The notes under the pieces are model-generated. The model had not been told where the DNA came from. It searched no databases and worked only from the letters and a program-made list of their open reading frames with translations. Both the position numbers and the translations under genes were made by a program. Shown piece by piece: positions 47,691 through 61,764 of a stretch of 64,000 nt of DNA (position 1 is its first letter; each line of letters begins with the position of its first letter). The stretch is from Gordionus sp. m RMFG-2023. Lineage: Eukaryota > Nematomorpha > Gordioida > Chordodea > Parachordodidae. The stretch spans positions 37,062,508-37,126,507 of the forward strand of contig NC_088776.1 in assembly GCF_954871325.1 (NCBI RefSeq), written 5' to 3'.

Positions 47691-50340
47691 GAGCAGGGTT
47701 ATGAACTAAATCCGAAGTAATGAATCTAGTTTTGAGATTTTTTTCTGAACCGAACCCCATTAGAAGTATTTTACAATACTAAAGCATTATTCAGAAACTT
47801 GAAAATATTAATATTCGACTTTGAGTTAGATTTCAGAATTATATAATATTTTTAATCTTCGGTCATTTTTTATAGATGGTAGTCAATTGATGAACACACT
47901 TTATTCAAAATTTGATTTAAATCATAGAAAATAAAATATTAAGAAAGGGTGGGTATTAAAAATAAGATCCTTAACCCCCCCCCCTTCCCCCGTGTGAACA
48001 TAAATCTAATTAGACATTTAGTAATTTGATAAATTTCATCTTAAAAAAATTTGAAGGGTCATATCAATTATTGAATACTCTGGATTCTAAAAAATTATAC
48101 CATTTATTTAGACGCAATTGAGTTATAAACAAATGTATACTAAAATATTAATCAAGTAGCCCAAATCTATGAGACAAAATATCAAAAGAGGTTAAAGGAA
48201 AACTTTATAGGCTTAAAAGTTGATGCTGTTCAAATACTTGTGGCAATTTTGGCCATTAACTTTTGTGTATTTTTTTCATTTATACAAAAAATAATATAAA
48301 TTAAGAGTAGTTCTAAAGTTCACCGCTAAATTGTTTGTAAATCCCAGTGGAAGGTACTCTATACATTCTAAAATTCCGATCAAATCGGATTTTCAAAATT
48401 CAAAAATTGCACTCAGTAAATGATTTAAAATCGAGATATTCAGAATCCCCATGGGTTCCATATCCCAATATGACATATATATTCAATACTATCAAAAAAA
48501 ATTTAATCTCACTTAAAAAGAGATGTTCAATTGTTTATGACAAACGATGCGTTGAAAGACGAGACATAATTTTTTGGGATAAATAATAAATAGTTTGTCA
48601 TTACTTTGTCAAATTACTAATTGTTAAAGATTAGGTTAATCATGTACACTGTCTACATGAGAGTAAATAATTGAGAAAATTTTTCAGAATTAACTACTTT
48701 ATTCATAAAAATATTATTTTCTACCTAATCTATTAAAAGCAACTCAGATAGACATGCTCAAAATTAAATTATTTTGTCCTACATACAGATACATTGTTCC
48801 GAATTACTTGTATTATTAAAAATTACTTTTACCATTTTAATTTTAAAAAAATAAATACTCTGAACAGTTATAATTTTTTAATAAATGATTTTTTATAAAG
48901 GTAATTTTTGAAATTTAAATTTAAATATATTCTGAAGATTCATTTTATTTTATTATAAAAAGCTCCCTCCAGGGTTAATTAAAGAAAGTTTCATCTTTTT
49001 AAAAAGTGTAAAATAACGCGTGTAATTCAAGAAATGATTGATCGAAATTTTTATTGGAGTCATAAATATTACTATAATAGGAATGATACTAAAAACTTAA
49101 ACAAAAAAATCATTAAAATATCATGAATATATAAGGTGAGAAAAACTGAGAATATATTTACATATCGGTTCCAAATATAAAAAAAAATATATTTTATAAT
49201 AAATTGATTTAAAATTCGATCAATCTGAGAGCTTAAGCATGATTCTGCTTTAAACGCCTTACTATTGCGACACACTTTTCTTTCCCGCCATGCTAAGATT
49301 AAAAAACTAAAACTATAATTTATTAGAGTTAATTGGTATATAAATTTAAAATTGATAGAATGCGCCTCTTTTGGGTTATAATATATATAAAATATATAAA
49401 TTCAAAATTAATTAAATTATTTCAAGAAATCTGCAGAGGTTAATAGGTTCGGCTTGAGTCCAATGTTTAAAAAATGCTCCCATTTTCAATCCTGGCCAAA
49501 AAATATATTTTTAACCCGGCTGGTTTTTTAAAAATTAAAAAATTTATTTTTGGGCTCGGCCCAAATTATTATAATTAAAATAATTTAACGTCCGAACCGA
49601 TCTGGGGATTTTAAAGACTCAGACTGGGCCTTTTAAAATTTGGTCATTTTAATTCTATTTGTAAATGGATCAAGGGAAAAGAATAAATGAGAAGCTAAAT
49701 CATCCATCATACGATTTTTCAAATTGATTAAAAGTAATTTAAATTTATTTTTCAAAATTTGGAACAGCAATGTTTTGTAATTTAAAAAAAAAGAAGTTTT
49801 AGTCCGACCTCGGCAATTTTAAACAAAAATAAGTACCATTTTAGGGTCTGTTTTAAAACGGGCTCTGGGATGGGCCTATATGTCTTTAGGCATAATATTT
49901 AAATTTGCTTTAAAAAAAAATCATAATTTATCATTTATAATAACTCCCAAATTTAACAAAAAAATAATTGTGATAAATCACCACACTTAAGTATAGAATA
50001 TGATAACTCCCATACCGAGTCATATCTCTTTGACATAAAGCTTTATTTTTACCGCCCCTACAAAATTCTAATAACTATGACAAATCATATTATATATTTT
50101 TTTTTTACATATTCAAAATTCTTATTATTATTAGATAGTTATTATTTTGTGATATTTTTGTGTTTGTCACTAAAATTTTATTATGATTATTAATCTCTAT
50201 ATATTCCATATTTGCAATTGAAGATAATTTATGAATGAAAGTTTAAAATAATATTTTAAAGTAAAATAGGATGGAGGAGATGTAACTCTGATCAAAATGT
50301 TACTTATAATTATAACTCATGTTTGTTAGTATAGCTTAAC
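47691..50340. other. A+T-rich region, no gene recognised
   Basis: Contains a C run at 47966-47976 and a block at 49440-49880 with repeated GGCTCGGCCC / GGGCCTTTT words separated by poly-A/T. That block recalls the G+C-rich MITEs elsewhere but has no clear ends. The open frame at 48347-48586 matches nothing I know. Confidence 0.4.
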
Positions 50341-50342
50341 TA

Positions 50343-50545
50343 CAGTATTGTGATGATTTAATGAAACATATTGACGATTAAATTTAAACCCATTCATATA
50401 AAATGATAATATTTGCAAAAATAATTAAAATATAGACAAAGCATTATTGAAATTTCTTTTGTTGTACATTTGTAAAGATTATAATTATATATGTATGTGT
50501 TTAAATTAAATCGTCAATATGTTCCATTAAATCGTCACAACACTG
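50343..50545. mobile_element. Mariner-type MITE with TA target duplication
   Basis: Left end CAGTATTGTGATGATTTAAT and right end ATTAAATCGTCACAACACTG are inverted, and the match continues for about 47 bp on each side (ATATTGACGATT.. and mirror). TA flanks both ends (50341-50342, 50546-50547). It is 203 bp and non-coding. TA duplication plus a CAGTGTTGTGA end fits the Tc1/mariner superfamily. Confidence 0.88.
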
Positions 50546-50547
50546 TA

Positions 50548-51504
50548 TTACATCCCAATTGCCCTAGAGATTGGGGCTAGTATGAGACCGGAGTTGGTCA
50601 CACCTTATATTCCTTATATTCCCGAGATGCTTATTACTAGATCATTTGTTGAAAAATATTTAACGAAAATTTTTTATAGGCAAAATGTTTTTTTTACCGT
50701 AAAAGTATAACTTTTTATTAATTATATTAAATAATAATTTATAATATTTTTAATAAAAATATATGTTTTGTTCTCTTTTAAATACAAAGTGCCCATTTCA
50801 AACGCAGTTTTGTTCATTAATATCTTAGCATACTAAATTTACGTTAAATCAAATGTAGTTTGATTGGAAAAGGGCCCTCTAACACGGGATTATGATGCAC
50901 TGGTGCGTCATTTCTTAGGAAAGTTTCACCAGGTGTCTTAATCAACATAAGTGTATAAAAATAAATATATACTAATTTTTAGTTAATTTCAATTTTATAA
51001 TTGAATCATTTTATATATTAGTCATCAGGAGGATTTCAGAGTCATTGACTGGAGGGGGCTCAAATAAGAAGCCCTAATAATTGGACCATTTACCCCCAGG
51101 CTTCTCTCTTTATAAAATATGTTTTCTTAAAATTTAAACCACTGATGATCATAGACAACTAAGATAGGATATGATTTATTTAAAATAAATAATTATTTTG
51201 AAAGTTATGACGGTCTTAAAGTTAACTCAGTAAACCCGGTTCCATATATATCTATTATAATTCAAAAAAAGGTGGTTTATAAAAAGTGCTAATAAAATAT
51301 TTGAATTTTAAATATTGTAGAAAATAATATAATATGTAAAAATTAAGTCATCATATAGCAATTTATTAAACAACGACTAAATTTCATTAAAATGCAATAA
51401 GAGACCCATTTTTAATATATATTTACCCCAATTCATGCGCTCACTTCTGATCTGCTAGATATATTACATAGCAACTCGAAAATATTTATTTAACGTTAGA
51501 AAAA
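50548..51504. other. A+T-rich region, no feature recognised
   Basis: No coding motif or terminus pair was found. Confidence 0.5.
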
Positions 51505-51592
51505 CCCGGTCACTCCTAAATTCGTACTAAGGATGTAGGTTGAAGTGATTCTTTAATCAACGTCTATACGACTAAGCCACAGAGGCAACTTG
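51505..51592 (-). ncRNA. tRNA-derived SINE-like sequence
   Basis: On the minus strand, TGGCTTAGTCG (about 51579-51569) fits the A box of an RNA polymerase III promoter, preceded by GCCTCTG and followed by TATAGACGTTGATT. A weaker ACGAATTTA lies about 50 bases on where a B box would be. Stems do not form a proper tRNA. A SINE head is the likeliest reading. Confidence 0.35.
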
Positions 51593-51825
51593 GTATATTA
51601 AAGTAAACAGAAAATAATAATGTTCGACGCTATACACCATCAAACTTAAAATAAAGTTCAACTAGGAACATATTTAATACCTAAGAATATTTTCAAAAAT
51701 TTACGAATAATTTCAAAGATTCATAAATCTATTCGAATAAATAAATATTATAAATAATTCTTCTAATAATGGAGAGGCTGTAATTTATCTAATAACTTGC
51801 ACAATTGTATATTATTCGTATTCGT

Positions 51826-52045
51826 AAAATATAATTCAATAAAATATAATTCAATAAAATATAATTCAATAAAATATAATTCAATAAAATATAATTCAAT
51901 AAAATATAATTCAATAAAATATAATTCAATAAAATATAATTCAATAAAATATAATTCAATAAAATATAAATTCAATAAAATATAATTCAATAAAATATAA
52001 TTCAATAAAATACAATTCAATAAAATATAATTCAATAAAATATCA
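51826..52045. repeat. 15-bp minisatellite, about 15 units
   Basis: AAAATATAATTCAAT repeats almost without change, with one inserted A near 51968. Fifteen is a multiple of three, so both strands stay open (YNSIK on plus, ELYFI on minus). These frames are repeat artefacts. Confidence 0.95.
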
Positions 52046-53224
52046 TTTGAATAAATTATTCTTGAACTTCTTTTTTTGACTTAGATTTATGTCTTGCAGA
52101 TAATTCGCCCATTCACCAATTGGTGTAATATTTTTTAACCAACCCGCCCAATGATTAAAAATGATTTAATTGGGGATTTTTGTTAATTTAAATATATTTT
52201 TATTTAAACTTATAAAATATGCAATATTATGAAATATACAAAATTAATTTTAATCATTCTGCCCCTAAATAACTTCAAATCTACCGACTCTTCCCTTTGT
52301 TTAAAATGTTTCACTCACTAGCCTGCTCAATGTTTAAAATTTGTAAACGCCCGTTGTAGAAATATGCTGTGCAAATAAAGAATTTTCTCATAATCTTATA
52401 ACTTTTTTAAATCTTTTAAATAACATTTAAATTAGACTCGTTATATAGTAAAGTAGATTTTAAATTTAAAAAAAAAGAAATACTAAAATACAAACTCTTA
52501 TCATGAATATAATATTAATGCATAAATTTAAATAAAAATTAATTATTTTTTATTTTAAAAAAATTGACTATAATAGTTATGATAAAAAATAGCAAATTAT
52601 AAAAGTTAAGTGACAACTATTAACTATTATTCTATCGATTCATTAAAGTTAATTTTAATGCATTTATAATAAAAAAAAGGGCAAAATTAATTTTCTACTA
52701 TGATTATAAGGGATAAAGACGAAAAAACTATTGGAATGGACATAAAAATTGAGATTTTTAAAGTTAAATATATATTTAAATATAAACCAAAATGTAGGAA
52801 AAACTAGACGCTCTGGTTTAGATTTGCTCTCTAAAAATAGAGATATTTTGAGGTTTTATCATAACATTTCTTGGATTAAGATCTCATTTCTATCAAAAAT
52901 ATATCTGATCATATTATCCAATCGTTTAAGCTCCTATAATGGATCTGTTACATAAGTGAACTCTTATTAGTTTTTATAACATATTATTATATTCTGATCT
53001 TTGAGAATTATACCTCCAATTTACAAACCTGGTCATAGAATAACCAATGTAAAAGCAAAAAATGAACCAATTAATTATTTTTTATTAGCTTAACTAAAAA
53101 AAAATTAAAATTTATTATGATATGAGAGGAAATTTTCTTAAAAAAGGGGGTGGGGGAAGAAAAAAGGGAAGGATTTGTTTTTTATATGCGATATCCTTTA
53201 TCTTGACTCCCCAGAATTTTTTAT
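52046..53224. other. A+T-rich region, no gene recognised
   Basis: A block at 52095-52345 with AACCCGCCCAATG-like words may be a decayed relative of the G+C-rich MITEs. Nothing else was seen. Confidence 0.4.
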
Positions 53225-53860
53225 GATTTGACTGCCGACGTATTTAAAAAAGTATTAGACGAATCTCCATATGTTGTGATTATTGATACGAAAATATAAT
53301 TTGATGAATTAACGGTATATTTGGTAATTTTTAAATTTTTCGCACTATACATATGTTGATGTTGGAAGGGGTGCTGGTATCTAGACATGAGAAATTCCAT
53401 GATAAAATTTTTCCTTGTAACCATGGAATTCGTGTGATTCCTTCGGGACGTCTACTATAGGGAAGTTTATAAGGTTCTAATGAGGTGGGACAGTGCGAGA
53501 GATATGACTTGATTGCATTTTGCATTTCGGGCCGACCTGGATTGCGATTACAGAAGGGATGCAGCGCATACTGTCAATCTCAGTACGACATTTGCTACAC
53601 AATAGTAATGATAATAGAATATTTATCTATTATAGCTGAGCTCTTAGTTATTCAATTTGAGTTTGAGGTTTGGATTGAATAACTTCTACAAATTAATAAC
53701 CCCAATCTTTGATATTGAAATAGGTTTAAAGTCCTACAAGCCTTGTCCCGCAGGGGGCTGTGAAAGCTGTTTCATAGTAGAGACGGAGATCCGATCTGTT
53801 AATAATCCATCAATAGCTATTCTCATCAAAAATGATATATGTTCTTACTAGTATATGATT
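53225..53860 (-). mobile_element. LINE fragment: C-terminal part of a reverse-transcriptase ORF, broken
   Basis: On the minus strand the order of motifs is that found after the reverse transcriptase in a widespread LINE-encoded protein: a Cys-rich CKCRTEIDS segment (about 53590), HPFCNRNPGRPEMQNAIK, then LEPYKL, RRPEGITRIPWLQGK and LSWNFSCLDTSTPSN (about 53525-53350). Another frame then carries KYTVNSSNYIFVSIITT (about 53320-53270). Known relatives read roughly C.CG..V...G.H.LSC, then KRPDG.TL.PW..GK.L.WD.TC.DT.APS. At least two frame changes separate the pieces, so it is dead. The polymerase itself is not visible. Confidence 0.6.
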
Positions 53861-54028
53861 TGATATAATCTGTCGTAGGTTCTGACTTCATGGGAAGAGC
53901 AATTTTTAAGCTGTGCCTCCATAAATAATAAATGAATTAATTTAAGATATAAACTTAGATATTCTTTAGATATCATAATGAAGGTCAATTTTATGATCGA
54001 GCCTCTAACTTAACGAACGCGTCTTCGT

Positions 54029-54202
54029 AGTGAAATCAAGAGCAATTTATGTACATTGTGCAGGTCATACATTAAATCGAATTTACGTTTTTATAGAATT
54101 AATGAAAGATTTATTATCTTTTGTTCAAAATTCTCCCAAACACATGGAGATATTTCGTTCCATCCTAAATAAAATTAAAGTTCAACTTCTTTAAGGCCAT
54201 TG
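54029..54202 (+). pseudogene. hAT transposase fragment (TTF/ZMYM1-like group)
   Basis: An open stretch reads VKSRAIYVHCAGHTLNRIYV, then FIELMKDLLSFVQNSPKHME and IFRSILNKIK before a stop. The HC.GH.LN motif followed by a helix and NSPKR/H is the conserved core segment of hAT transposases of the same group as the element at 41167. No termini were found, so extent and age are unknown. Weaker similarity may continue to about 54830. Confidence 0.65.
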
Positions 54203-57200
54203 TGACGATCATCAGAAAGGAATTATGAAACATAAGCATAAAACATTTATGAAACGTTATAAATACATTTCGCAGTGAGGTTGTTACATGAACAAAAAAT
54301 TTATTACACCATATAAAGCTTTTTGAAATCTTTTTATTTCTGATAGCGATATCAAGAGTAGAAGTTTTTGCTGAAATCCAAAGTTTCTCATTATATTTTG
54401 AATGTTAAATAAATAGAAATCCTGATCAAAATTTTTGATACAATCGGCAAGATTTTGGAGAGAAGTTAATTTAAAAGTAAAGAATTTTTAAAGTAGCCCA
54501 TTTTTAAACGACAGAAAAAAACGCTTTAAGATTCGAAGAAGGCTCAAATTTATCATATCTCCATTTCGGGTCAGTTACTAAATATTATACGCAAACTTAT
54601 TATGAAAGTTATAGATCATACAAAAGTATAAAAAAGTTTCAACAAACCATTAATGGATATTTTAATTAATATGGAGCGATTTGCGATTCAGTTATCATTT
54701 TTCAGTATTCAATGGAGATGGAGATGATCTTGAAATGCATCGTATAATTCTTCATAAAGATATGTTTTTGGACTATACTCAGAGTTGGAAAAATATACAC
54801 AAAACTCCTAAGAGAACATCATAACCATATTAAGTTGGAAAATATCATTACTATTATATAAAATTTATTAAAATGTTACTAACAATTCCTGTAGATTGTT
54901 TTCAGGACTTTCTTAAATCTTATTTTAGTTCAACAATGAAACAGTAATAGTAAATCATATAATAATTTTAAATGTTAATAAAGAAGAACTTGATTTAAAT
55001 ATGATAATATAAATTATAAATAAATATGAAATAAGCTGAAACACATTTTACCTTAAAAAATATTAACATTTATGATAATTATATCATTAAATATATTAAA
55101 TATTATATTTAGCCATTTATATTATAAATGAGAGAAATAAAAAATATATTTTCCATTCAATATCAAAATTATAAGCATTTTTGGCTATTTTTTTTACAAT
55201 CAATTAATTTGATTAAGTTTTTTTTCAAGTTTTGAATATGTTTAAAATAATTTCAGCTAGTTATATGATGGATGATAACATTCTTTTACTGCTCATATTT
55301 TCACTTCCCCTTAAACAATTTACAATATTATAAATCCGAGCCTGGGTTGCCGTTAAATGATCAAAAAAAAAATCGCTACTTATTTCTGATTATATAAATT
55401 TTATGCAAAGCATACCGAACCTGATCCAATTTCGAACTCGAATTGATCGGACCGGGAGGATAGAGAGAAAATTTTAAAGTTAGGGTTATATTGCCTCCCT
55501 CGATTTTTTACATTAAGCTGATAGGAAAGGTGACGGAAAAAATAAAACTAACATTAAGATAATAGGAAAGCGATCACTTTTTGATTACGAAAGATTATAT
55601 ATATATAGGTATTTTATAGGATTTATAAAAAAAATTAAATATAAAACTACAAAATAGTTTTAAATAATTTATATATTTAGCAATTATTGGTAGTATATAG
55701 TCTATAGCATCGGAGAAGATTTGAATTAAAGGAGTGTCCATCAGGCTTGAAATATTTTGGATGTAACCAAAAAAAATAATTGGGTATTAAAATAATGTTT
55801 CTTTAAAGATTTTATTAGCGATGTCGAATGATAAGAGCAAGCGGCATGGGACTGTGTTGAAAATCTCTTCTTTTTTATTACAAAGTCTCACATCAAAATA
55901 ATCAATCGCATTTCTATTATAGGCTATATATTTTTAAATAGTATAATTTAAAAAAACATTAACTATTATAATAAAATTATTATGTATATATTAAGTTTTT
56001 TCTACAACATAGGTAAAAAGAATTATCTTCATTGCATTAGGTATATAAATAGCCATTATTTTTTATTAACATCTTCTTAATACTCACTAGACTTCTATTA
56101 TTTTCTCATTACATCTCTACCTCTTATTATAATAATTACATTTTTTAAAAAAAATTAATAAAAAATATTGTAAGAAAATTATAAAAAATTTAAAAGATTT
56201 GCATAACATGCTAATGAGATGAGCATTTTATTTATTTTATAAAAAAAGGCATATACAAGCAAGAAGAAATTACACTATTATAAATATACTATAATTTATG
56301 AAAGCGAAATAATATTGAAATTAAGAGAATTTTATTTAAAGATGAAAACATTTTTTTTTAAAATTATATTATCTATGACCCGACCCTAGTGTAATGTCAA
56401 GAGGAGGGTTAAGGATGGCAAAATTATAGCTTTTTTTCTCCTTTTGTTTAGTTAGAAATAACATTTTTGTTTAAATGAAAATTGAAAACTTAAATGGAAT
56501 ATCTGTTTAACTTATAATCCCTTGAGAAATTCATGTTATAATATTAACATTTTACAAAAAAATTGTCATTTTTTTATCAAAATTTTGAATATAAACTTAA
56601 ATTGTATTTTTTTTAAAGTTACATAACGTATTATTTCTTTTAAAAAACAAAAATTATTTTGAAGTACAAAGTTTGTTTTTTAAGGCTCGACAAAAAAGCT
56701 CTAATATATTATTAAAGTAAAGGGGAGATCGGGAATAGTGTTATCCCGAAGCAGTAACTTTCTTATCAGATAATTTCAAAATTAATATAATTTAAAATGT
56801 ATTTTACTAAGTGCGTAAATGATTATAAAAATGTTTTGTAAAAAAGTGCTCATGAAAATTTCTAACTTGGAAATTTAAATTTTAACACTCAAATTATATT
56901 CTTACTAATATATTATTTTATAAAAGTTATTCAGACTAAATAATATAAACAAACAATCTCATTTTTATGCTATATAAAAATATTGATAAAATTTATGCTA
57001 ATTTAATATCTGCAAATTAGTGAAGATAATCGGTTATTGATAATAAGACATGTCACCAGTAAATGATCAATATTGAGAGCCAAATAATTATGAGATTCGA
57101 TTTCATTATCTATTTAAAATATAAATGGATTTCTATTTGTGACCTAAGGCCTTGTTCAAACAAATCTAAATTAACCTAATTGCGCCTGTCAGTCAACACA

Positions 57201-60200
57201 ATTATAAAACATAATTGTTAATCTTAAAAATTACACTAAATTTACAGCTATTGCTAGTTATCATTTTGCAAATACTCGTCATTTATCTTAGATTGTGCTA
57301 GACCTAAGAAGATCTAAATTGAATTTTAGTGCTTGAATAATTATTTAAAAAAACACTACTCAGTTGGAATTAGAAAAATATGACAAAAAGAAAATGTAAA
57401 TCTAAAATTTCACTAATATTATGAAATTATATTTTTTCTAACTTTGAAAGACCTGATTCTTGAAATGAATTTCCGTCATGAAATTTTGAATTAATTATAA
57501 TTAATTTTCCCATAGACTTATATAAATTCGAATATAGCCTAAGACTTTACCACACTAAAATTATCTCTTTCAAAAGTAAAAAAAAATCAGTTTATAAATT
57601 ATTTAAATTTTGCTAATATCTTTACTTTACCCAATTTTCAATTATAATATATAAATTTTGTTTACAGAATGTTCTAATCATTTAGGTGTTCTAAAAAGTT
57701 TATCAAAAAGTAGATTAAATTCAAAAGATATGCTTTGCTCAACTTTTAATCTCTCGAAGCCCCTGCCTTTAACTTAAGAAGTGAAAGTCTACATTTCAAT
57801 CAAACATTTTTAATATTTTTTTGTTTCAATTTGTTAATCAAAAAAAAAAAATTGAATTTTAAATTTTACTCTAATTTAAGAGCATAAAAATAATAAATAA
57901 AATAAAATTATTCTATATAAAATAATAGTACAATACTTAATATAAATGATTAGGAAAACAAAACCAGAGGGAAGATTATAATTAATTAACCTGGCATGAT
58001 AAGGTATACTATTATAATGAATGTTTGCTACAAAACACAATACAAAATGATAAAAATAAATCGTGTTTTTTTTAAAATTTACACAGAATATCTATCCAGG
58101 GCTTATTATAAATAATTTTATTAAAGTATATAAGTCATTTAAAAGGCTCTTATAAAGTCATTCTTCACTACTATTACATTTTCAGGGCTTAAAAAATATA
58201 TGTATTTCTATTTTATGCCAATAGGCCAATTGTTTAGATATATATATATATTAATAATAAGTATTTCTTCTCATTATATTATATTTTCCTTTTACTTCTT
58301 GATTTTGATTTTTTTTGTTTAATTTTATTTAATATTTCTAACTGGAATTTCATGGTAAAAATAAAAAATTCTTTCATTATCTCATTTCGCAACCAAATAT
58401 CAAAATAATACCCCCCCCCCCCCCCCAAAAAAAAAAATAAATAAAAACAATTCAATATTTTAATTTATATACATAATTTCATGGTGTATAATGAGTAAGG
58501 TTGATAATTAATTATTTATATAAATATTTAACAAAATTATCTTTCAAAATGATAATCAACAATTAAAAAATCTTGAAATTAACGAATAATACATACATCT
58601 TATCGCTCTCAAATTTGATTAAAACTTATATTATATATTACATCCAATTTTAATGATATATATATTGAAAATTACAATTAGTTTATTGGAAGATAATTAT
58701 AAACCTTTGTATATATAAAAATTTTTTTACCTGCCATAAGGAATGATCAGGAAATTTATCAATATTTTCAACATTCGTTTGTTCTTTGATTAAATTATTT
58801 TGGGGGAAATTTCAAGAAAAGGTAACACTTTCAGATCAAAAAACCCATTTTTTTAAAAAAATATATGGATTTCCGTAAATTAAATCCAAACTTTTTATTA
58901 ATTAATGAATTTATAAAATAAAAAGTTTTTTTAATTATTTATAAGTGTATTTTTTTTATATAAAATTAAAAATTATACAAATAATGTGATAAATATAAAT
59001 CCTCTAAAAAAATATATTGTTATAAAAAAGGGGGGATAATGAATTATGATTTCTCCTTCACCCTGAGATGAATTTCCTTGATATTCCAGCCTTTTCGTAT
59101 GATTGTCCTTTTTACACTTTTTTTAAAAAAAAAAATTAAGTATTGGTTTATTTTATATTATATTATATAAAAATAAAAAATTCAAAAAAAACACTTTTCT
59201 TTTTTAATTATTTTATTTATTTTATTTTTTTTGATTCATCTTTTATTTTATATATATATTTTTTTTCTTATTTACGAAAATTAAAGATAATATTATTGAT
59301 GACAAAAAAAAACGAAAAAAAAACTTTTTCTTTTAAAAAAGAGATAAATAAATTAAATATACAAAAATTTTAATTAATTTTAATGGTAATATAATATATA
59401 AAAAAAATTTAAGAACTTTAAAAAAAAATTGTTTTTAAGGAGATTTTGCTATAATTTTTATTTCAAAATTCGAAATTACATATAAAATGTAGAAAGAAAG
59501 AATGAAGAAATAAAGAAAGAAAAAAATAATGTGCTCCGGATTTCCAAAAAAATACCGTTTTGTAACAAACACTAAGAAAAAAATATATTCAGCAATAATA
59601 ATATTGTAAGAAAAAGTGTTCACTGTACTTTGACGAATATCGAGTGAAGATAATTATCCAAAATTTAGCTAACATGACTTAGGGCTCTTCTTTTTTTAAT
59701 GTTTGCTGTCAGAATTAATAAGCTTAAATCCCGGTTTAAATATAATCTTCTAAGTGAGAAAAAATGTGAAATTTATGAAAAAAATCATTTATCAGTTAAC
59801 TTTAACCCTTCAATTATAAGACGGGCCAGACATCATACATATTTTCTTAATATTAGTAACTACTCAAGGACTATTCGATGATTTTTTTTATAAGAAGACC
59901 AGTACACATTTAAAATAAAAAAATAGGATCTCCTAGTTTATGTTCTGAATAGATAGTCTAAACAAAATAGGTTTTAGAAAAATGGACAAACCAGGACATG
60001 GATGAACTCTTTATAATTTTATTATTTGTTTATTTTAGTATGTTAAATTCATGTCACGAACCTTCCAGGCGCTTAGGAAGGTTTTTATGGAGAGGGATAT
60101 TTTCTAAAAACTTTGAAAAATTATAATAAAAAAATTTAATATTGATCATATTTATTTAGTGTCCGCATCGCCCTCAAGAAAAAAGAAGGCCGTATTAGAC

Positions 60201-60640
60201 CCATTGTTATTGGCTCTCAGGATAATTATCTCAAAAATTATTTTCTCAAGAATCAGAGATATTATTTGTTCAGCCCGATAACCCGGAGTTGGCACTCATC
60301 ATTTGGCAATCTTGGGAACGCTAAAACCTCATCTCACACTCCTAAATATGTTTAATCAATCACACGGCAGATCATATTTCTTTTTAAATGAGATTTTGTC
60401 AAAGCATTTAGCACTGTAAAGACGGATCATTTTGTGCCTGCTTTTTGTGAATATTCCCATCCCATAATTTGTTAATTATATTTATGAGAGCTACAATATT
60501 TCTTTTTTAAAATATAATAGTCATGTCATTTTATCTCAAGTGGGATTATCAAGCAGTACCCATTAAGACTGGTTCTTTCCTGTGTAGGGATCTAAAGCTT
60601 AATCATGGAAATAAAAAGGTGTAAACTATCTCTCAATTCA
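54203..60640. other. Long A+T-rich region without recognisable genes
   Basis: No coding motif, terminus pair or tandem array apart from the C/A homopolymer at 58411-58437. The open frame at 59699-59881 and the mixed-composition block at 60180-60360 match nothing I know. Confidence 0.45.
58411..58437. repeat. Homopolymer junction C16-A11
   Basis: A run of sixteen C followed by eleven A. Length is prone to assembly error. Confidence 0.95.
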
Positions 60641-60649
60641 TGGTATTGA

Positions 60650-61160
60650 CGACAATTTTGTTGCAACAGATCCCTCAGCAATCTCATATACCTCCAAAAT
60701 AATTGTAAATGCTGGATCAAAAGACCTTTCATTTATTTGACTTAAAATTATTCAAAAAGGGGATAAAAATATATACTTTATTATTATTATTATATTTCTA
60801 CTGATACTACAATAATTGATGAAAGTCTTGGCGCGATTTGTATTCGAATATAAAATTCATAAATTTATACAATTGCTTAATTTATGAAATTCCTCATCAA
60901 GATTTGCCCTAATTTCTTTAGGTTGAAAAAAGATTTCATAAAAAAAACAATTAAATAATTTGTTGATATATTTTAATGCAAAAAAATTGGGGTTTTTAGA
61001 TGTTCTTTTCAAACCATTCAGCTATTTTGTTAAGAGTGCTTATAATAGTGTTCTCTAACTATAAAATCAGTGACTGCTTGATAGCTAAAACTTTTTAGCC
61101 TTGGAAGGGGATTTCCCCATACCCTACTCTGCATAGCTAGATGCGCGTTTAAATAATACT
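60650..61160 (-). pseudogene. hAT transposase fragment, strongly decayed
   Basis: On the minus strand near 60940-60870 a frame reads EIFFQPKEIRANLDEEFHKL, matching EIRANVDEEFH of the element at 22264. Stops follow soon after. No termini were seen. Confidence 0.5.
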
Positions 61161-61764
61161 TATAAGTTATAACTATAACTAACTATATACTAAAGTTTGA
61201 ATCAAATACGAATATCTCAGTCATTACGAGATCCAATACATATCCTTGAATTCTAATTGAGCCAATAGAAATAAGAAAAATTTTAAAATTAACCTTGACA
61301 TTTCAAATGGTTTTTCACAAAAACATCAAATTATTATTGCCAACCCAAATCTGAATTATATATATTTTTTTTACGAATTATTTATCATACAAGTTACAAA
61401 CAGCATTTTTTTTTAAAAATAAAATTATTATATAAGATAATAAATTTATAATGAATGTAAAAAAAAAATTCTTCCCCAATAACACCTTGAAGGTATATAT
61501 CCAAAAAAAAAATATAAATTTTAAAAATAATATCGACAAATCTAGATTTTTATTGAAAAATCATAATTTAAAAAGATTTATCAAATTCTTAAAAATTGAA
61601 AAAAAATATAGTATATATTAATCTCAAAAAAATTATCAAAATAAAAAAAGGCATAAATATTTTAAATTAAAATGTTTTTCTTTATTTTGTATAATCATTT
61701 GATAATGATATTTTATTTAAGCGGATTTCAATCTCAGGGTAAAATTTTATTCCACTCGTCTCTA

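Noticed and set aside
48347-48586. 79-codon open frame as a gene
   Set aside because: No recognisable motif, no splice context and no neighbour to support it. Such lengths arise by chance.
51763-52035. Open frames on both strands with YNSIK or ELYFI repeats
   Set aside because: Produced by a 15-bp tandem repeat, a multiple of three, so both strands remain open by chance.
59143-59373. 76-codon Phe/Ile/Tyr/Lys-rich open frame resembling a membrane protein
   Set aside because: It is what poly-T and poly-A sequence translates to. There is no signal or conserved pattern.
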